NCBI GenBank assembly: GCA_947650365.1
Contig: OX393549.1
Location: 88,771,556-88,835,555 of the forward strand
DNA from: Chamaelirium japonicum
Taxonomy: Eukaryota > Streptophyta > Magnoliopsida > Liliales > Melanthiaceae
Direction of reading: 5' to 3'
DNA length: 64,000 nt
This document shows, piece by piece, positions 62,247 to 64,000 of this stretch (position 1 is its first letter; the number at the start of each line of letters is the position of its first letter). Made by a program: the position numbers and the translations under genes. The notes under the pieces were generated by a model. It did no database searches. It had not been told where the DNA came from and saw nothing but the letters and a program-made list of their open reading frames with translations.

Positions 62247-62865
62247 GCATAGTCTAGGGATAGGTTCTACCCCCTTTCCTGAATAGGGGCTACTCCGGTG
62301 ATCAGCAATTTTGTGTTCGTCGCGCCGGAGTCGTGGCTTCCCCCCTGCAGTCCGCTGACGTCCCTTGCTCGGTGGTGGGGTCCGATTTCCCATCGAAGGT
62401 TGCGAAATGGTCAGATCTGACCTCGACGTCGAGGTTCTCTGCCGGTGGCTTTTAGGGCGCCTCCTCGGCATGATGGACGGTCTCATGGAGAATGGTGGCA
62501 GCAGTGGTGGTCGACGGCAGAGCGGCGATGGGTGCGACTACGATCTGAACGTGCTGAGCTGCTGGAGCTGGTGATGGGTCGCCACTTTTTTGTGTTTCTT
62601 TTTTGTTGTTGTTTAGCCCTTGTCTCTAGGGTTTTGACCGGTGGGCCGTGATGTATGTAGTGCCGGTGGTGGCGCCTCCCCTTCCCATCCCCCTCTGGTG
62701 GTTTTCTTTTCTTTGTTACAGCCATTTGGTTGTCCGTTGGTGTGACGGCATGTGGCACGTCCTCCGCCGCCTAGTGGCGGTCTCCAGTAGCACCGGCTTG
62801 TGACACCTCCCAAAGGTCCATTTATGACCTCCCCCTTTGATGAAAAAAAAAAAAAAAAAAGGATA
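62247..62865 (+). other. Probable retroposon 3' part with poly(A)
   Basis: Continues from 52181 across the Copia insertion and ends with a run of 18 A at 62844-62861. Frames here are short and unrelated to known proteins. The family is unknown: a LINE 3' UTR or a retrocopy are both possible. Confidence 0.4.
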
Positions 62866-63120
62866 GAAAAGGAGATTTACTTGATTTAGAATTAGGTGGT
62901 GTAGTGTATATTGAAATCGATGTTCATCTTTAATGGGTCCTTTTCAAAAAATAAATAAAGTTTCGGTACAAGGGGATTGAGCCTTAGACACAAACCAAGC
63001 AAATACTTATTGTTACTCTACTATGAGTAAAATACATTTATACTAAGAAATATTAGGAATTAAGTTTAGTTCTTTCCAAGGCAGTTTTAAATTTTGATCA
63101 ACAAAAAAAAAATACCACAG

Positions 63121-63183
<63 letters not shown>

Positions 63184-63507
63184 ACGTGTCGCCAACGGGG
63201 AAGTCCGAAAACCAGGTTTACTTGATTATTGATAAGAGTTTTCGAGGTTGAAAAATCTATCCAGATGAATTTATTTGGCAAAAATCAATCCAGATGAATT
63301 TATTTGCATATAGTTTTTACTTATTATTTTCATTGTTCATTATTTTACTTCACTATGCAAACTCCGAGCAAAGTGGGAGAAAGAGAGGAGGAAGGGGAAG
63401 GTCTCGTTCTATAGGTTGGATGGCCAAATTTAAGTTCCCTTATCCAATTGCCACCGTTAGTGTAACACTATAGTAACTCACCGATTTGTTATATATTAAT
63501 TATAGTG
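62866..63507. other. No gene recognised; (CT)n tract
   Basis: AT-rich DNA with (CT)n at 63123-63180. Confidence 0.5.
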
Positions 63508-64000
63508 CTAGTAATGCCCATGTGCATGTCGGCACACCGTCGTCTCCGGTAGCCACAATTACCTTTAGTGGCACTCTCATATGCTGCCTCCGGCAACCAC
63601 GGCCACTACCGTGTGAATCATATTCATCTTTGGACATTCAATGTCATTTTTAGAAACGAGAGTTAAATTATGCTAAGTGGGATTCTCTCTCGGAATATGC
63701 TACTCTTTCTACTTTTCCGTGAATGTTCGATGGGACCCCCGGAGCTCTCTACCAGGTGAATCATACTCATCAGACTTGTAGATATGAGGGCTAGGAGATA
63801 TTTTTTCAGTCATCATTTACTTTCTTTCTCTATTCTATAGGTGAATCACACTCATATGCAAGCAGTCTCCCTTATAATTAGCAGAGGGAGATTCAAATTT
63901 CATCGTATATATGTAAAAGACTGTTATAGTGAATTGCACTCGTCTTTGTGCATATGGTTCGACGATCCAGATATATCAATTATCTTATGTTATATATCTT
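63508..64000 (-). mobile_element. Possible Helitron 3' end entering the window edge
   Basis: On the minus strand the sequence ends GTGCCGACATGCACATGGGCAT then TACTAG (CTAG 63508-63511). This resembles the ends at 10625 and 20153. The following base is C, not T, so the fit is imperfect. The rest of the element lies beyond the window. Confidence 0.35.

Overview
The window looks like nuclear DNA from a flowering plant. It holds a plant-specific VQ-motif gene, a Cassandra element with 5S rRNA-like LTRs, plant L1-type LINEs with a zf-RVT domain, Copia and Ty3/gypsy LTR elements, Helitrons and hAT/Mutator-type MITEs. The strong GC bias of the VQ gene's coding region is common in monocots, but I cannot name the species. 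I can support only one intact host protein gene. The rest is a dense, nested repeat landscape. Most long open frames here (poly-RE, poly-YI, poly-SL) are read-through of (GA)n, (TA)n and (CT)n tracts.

Layout. 0-1.1 kb: GA-rich Helitron-like remnant. 1.1-18.2 kb: a string of about 21 small inverted-repeat elements of ten types (A-J here), almost all separated by pure (TA)n tracts. They are interrupted by a LINE ORF1 copy (2.6-3.4 kb), a 4.6 kb unit with exon-like pieces that ends in a Helitron-like terminus (6.0-10.6 kb), and a Cassandra element nested in one MITE (17.06-17.81 kb). 18.2-22.6 kb: head-to-tail Helitrons with a further Helitron nested inside. 22.6-30 kb: a mini-Helitron, a 5'-truncated LINE (23.1-26.7 kb, minus), and a retroposon-like repeat carrying two MITEs. 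30.3-32.5 kb: the VQ gene. 33.7-34 kb: a tRNA-derived SINE with a 13-bp target-site duplication (TSD). 34.3-39.3 kb: a decayed Ty3/gypsy element. 40.6-45.3 kb: an ORF1-only LINE split by a 2.06-kb solo LTR. 45.7-51.9 kb: more LINE pieces, two hAT MITEs and other small elements. 52.2-62.2 kb: a Copia element with 2.33-kb LTRs and a clean 5-bp TSD. 62.2-64 kb: retroposon end, CT repeat and a possible Helitron end.

The most interesting points are: (1) the (TA)n-embedded MITE string, with an internal paralogous site that lacks two of the elements; (2) four MITE types that share one core but have different ends; (3) a recurrent ORF1-only LINE, comparable in structure to mammalian HAL1, that shares its 3' tail with an ORF2-bearing LINE; (4) Helitron insertions whose boundaries are fixed by uninserted paralogs inside this same window. 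All coordinates come from reading the sequence by eye and boundaries may be off by a few bases.
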